Part shown: positions 62,516-64,000 of the stretch, piece after piece | Layout: each line of letters opens with the position of its first letter | Numbering within the stretch: position 1 is the first letter of the stretch | Assembly: GCF_038397725.1 (NCBI RefSeq) | Contig: NZ_CP151634.1 | Location: 3,944,378 to 4,008,377, forward strand | Length of the DNA: 64,000 nucleotides | From: Microbacterium sp. LWO13-1.2 | GTDB taxonomy: Bacteria > Actinomycetota > Actinomycetes > Actinomycetales > Microbacteriaceae | Direction: 5' to 3' | Translations under genes and position numbers: made by a program | Notes under the pieces: model-generated | Database searches by the model: none | What the model saw: only the letters and a program-made list of their open reading frames with translations | What the model was told of the DNA's origin: nothing

Positions 62516-63259
62516 ATGCACGCTTCTGATCGCGAGGCGGCGCGACTGGGGATGACGCGTCGTGAGCGAAGAAGATCGCTGGCAGCGGCGTCACCCGACG
62601 CCGAGGCTGCGACACGATCCCCCCTGTCTTCGCTGTTCGACCCCGCGCCCGAGGACGAGCACGACCGTGAAGGCACGCCGTCGATTCTCACCGTCTGCAC
62701 CGGCAACATCTGCCGCTCTCCGCTTGCCGAGGTGATGCTCCGTGCATCCCTGCGCGAGCTCGGCATCGCCGTGTCGAGTGCCGGCACGCATGCTCTGGTC
62801 GACCACGGGATGACGGCGCAGGCGCGTGAGCTGGCGGTTCAGGGCGGCGCCCGCGAGCAAGAGGCGCTGCACCACCAGGCGCGACTGCTGACCGAGCGGA
62901 TGCTGCTCGAGGCGGACCTCGTGCTGACGATGACCCGGGAGCATCGCGGCATCGCGGTGCAGCTCACGCCCAGCCGTCTGCACCGGGTTTTCCCCGTGCG
63001 TGAGTTCGCGCGACTGGCTGTGAGCCTGTCGGATGACGACGTCCGCCGCGCTGCGGATGTCGGGAGCACTCCGCGCGCCCGCCTCGGGGCCGCAGTCACG
63101 GCGATCTCCCATCGACGGGGCCTGTCGGGTTCGGCATCCTCGGCCGACGACGTGATCGACCCGTACCGACGCGATTCCGAGGTGTACCAGCAGTCCGCGA
63201 GGGAGCTGTTTCCGGCTCTCGTCGAGGTCGAGCGCGTCGTTCGGCTGGCCACCGCCTGA
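62516..63259 (+). CDS. Low-molecular-weight protein-tyrosine-phosphatase-like protein
   Basis: The 247-residue protein has the LMW-PTP loop ILTVCTGNICRSPLAEVMLR (CX5R with Cys near residue 63), VSSAGTHALVDHGM, and ADLVLTMTREHRGIAVQLTP. A late DDVIDPYRRD carries the general-acid DP. It is longer than simple LMW-PTPs (about 150-160). An N-terminal basic and acidic tail of about 55 residues precedes the fold, and an insertion lies before the DP motif. In actinobacteria such proteins are tied to cell-wall polysaccharide control, an inference here. Confidence 0.88.
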   Translation: MHASDREAARLGMTRRERRRSLAAASPDAEAATRSPLSSLFDPAPEDEHDREGTPSILTVCTGNICRSPLAEVMLRASLRELGIAVSSAGTHALVDHGMTAQARELAVQGGAREQEALHHQARLLTERMLLEADLVLTMTREHRGIAVQLTPSRLHRVFPVREFARLAVSLSDDDVRRAADVGSTPRARLGAAVTAISHRRGLSGSASSADDVIDPYRRDSEVYQQSARELFPALVEVERVVRLATA

Positions 63260-63390
63260 CGACCGCGCCGCACGCGCGTGTTCGATGGGGCGCAACGCGC
63301 CTCCGGCGTGCCCGCGTGGTTGTACTCTGACGATGACAACTGACCGCTCCGCCCTCGGCGGAGCAGCCGCCCGCCGACCTCCTCCCCGAA

Positions 63391-64000
63391 ATGGCCACAC
63401 TGAACCCGTCGCACCTTCTTCAGACGCACTTGGGACAGGACGCCCATCGCAGCGGACTGGTGTCCAGTCGTGTCTTCCGGTCGGTGTGCGTGAGTCGGTT
63501 GCGCCCGCTTCCGGGCGAGTGGACATGGATGCCGCCGGAAGGTTCTTCGGCATACGCGGCGCTCATCATCGCCGCCGAGGGTCAGACCATATCGACTCCG
63601 TCCGCCGTTCCGACAAGAGCTCTCTTCCTCCCACCGGTGACCTCGGCCACGATCGTGTGGAGTGAACCGGCCGATCTGATCGCCGTGTGGCTGCCGCCGG
63701 ATGCCGTCGCGGAGCTCGCGAACGCGTCTTCGGCGAAGCCGTCAGCGCTCCCGGACTCTCCCCTTCTCACAGCTGTGAGCGCCTTCGCGACCTCTCTCGC
63801 CGGCGCCGTGCAGGACTCCTCGGGGGTGGCACGCTACGCGATCGAGCGTTTGCTCGTAGAAATGGCCTTCGGCGCCCTGCTGGAGCGGCATTCCTCGGAC
63901 AACCTCACGGTGGCCGCGGCACCGCTCATCGAACGGGCACGGTCGGTGATGATGGCGCGGCGAGAGGACGCCACGTTCACTGCCGTACAGCTCAGCCAGG
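63391..64000 (+). CDS. AraC-family transcriptional regulator, 3' part missing
   Basis: An open frame from ATG 63391 runs off the right edge; 203 codons are visible. The translation starts MATLNPSHLLQTHLGQDAHR. It has a cupin-like sensor region (SRLRPLPGEWTWMPPEGSSAYAALIIAAEGQ and PTRALFLPPVTSATIVW) and a helical region IERLLVEMAFGALLERH. It enters the first helix of an AraC-type DNA-binding domain at PLIERARSVMMARREDATFTAVQLSQ. The recognition helices lie outside the window. The effector is unknown. The start could lie further upstream, since no in-frame stop is close. Confidence 0.75.
   Translation, partial: MATLNPSHLLQTHLGQDAHRSGLVSSRVFRSVCVSRLRPLPGEWTWMPPEGSSAYAALIIAAEGQTISTPSAVPTRALFLPPVTSATIVWSEPADLIAVWLPPDAVAELANASSAKPSALPDSPLLTAVSAFATSLAGAVQDSSGVARYAIERLLVEMAFGALLERHSSDNLTVAAAPLIERARSVMMARREDATFTAVQLSQ

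Overview
The window is high-GC DNA with short spacers and many GTG/TTG starts. Its gene content points to an actinobacterium of the family Microbacteriaceae, most likely Microbacterium (inference from gene content and sequence style). Supporting signs are a GuaB3 paralogue beside GuaB, surface proteins ending in LAATG or LATTG, an ECF42-type sigma factor with a YCII partner, sugar ABC operons without their own ATPase, CIRCE control of groES, and many -10 boxes 6-7 bases before the start codon. No rRNA, tRNA, CRISPR array, insertion sequence or prophage was recognised. The region reads as chromosomal core with a few accessory pieces.

Layout. 0-9.3 kb: end of the succinyl-CoA synthetase operon (sucD partial, sucC), a TetR regulator, an acyl-CoA dehydrogenase, a phytoene-desaturase-like FAD enzyme, an ATP-dependent DNA ligase (LigC-like), a divergent MarR/oxidoreductase pair with two operators, and a LigD-type polymerase-domain protein. 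9.3-20 kb: an SseB-like protein, a triple intergenic repeat, UvrD/PcrA helicase, a lamin-tail surface protein, YccF, hemerythrin, a glycerophosphodiesterase, Bax-inhibitor-1 and GlsB-type membrane proteins. 20-25.6 kb: ECF42 sigma/YCII pair, a TagE/TarM-like glycosyltransferase, guaA and a DUF3817 protein. 25.7-33 kb: a minus-strand carbohydrate operon (binding protein, two permeases, class II aldolase, ADP-dependent sugar kinase, ManA-like isomerase) with a divergent DeoR regulator. 33-44.8 kb: a VOC protein, a 1445-residue endonuclease/5'-nucleotidase surface protein, SURF1, GuaB3, an ABC-F ATPase, OsmC, DUF2277 and guaB.

45-50.5 kb: a branched-chain amino acid (Liv-type) ABC system. Two permeases and two ATPases lie on the plus strand and the binding protein is convergent. 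The first permease carries an unusual secreted N-terminal domain. 50.6-54.6 kb: RarD, groES behind two CIRCE elements, a THUMP-like methyltransferase, and an anchored protein whose coding sequence contains a REP-like inverted repeat. 54.6-62.5 kb: a tightly overlapping minus-strand series acpS-alr-tsaE / tsaB-rimI-tsaD-membrane protein (t6A tRNA modification, cell-wall and lipid precursor supply), then glmS and coaA. 62.5-64 kb: a protein-tyrosine-phosphatase-like protein and the start of an AraC-type regulator that runs off the end.

The observations most worth following are the carbohydrate operon built around a kinase family that is rare in bacteria, the permease fused to a secreted domain, the REP-like element that is translated as protein, a 20-bp-period repeat array upstream of osmC, two unrelated palindromic intergenic repeats, and the apparent prevalence of leaderless promoters.
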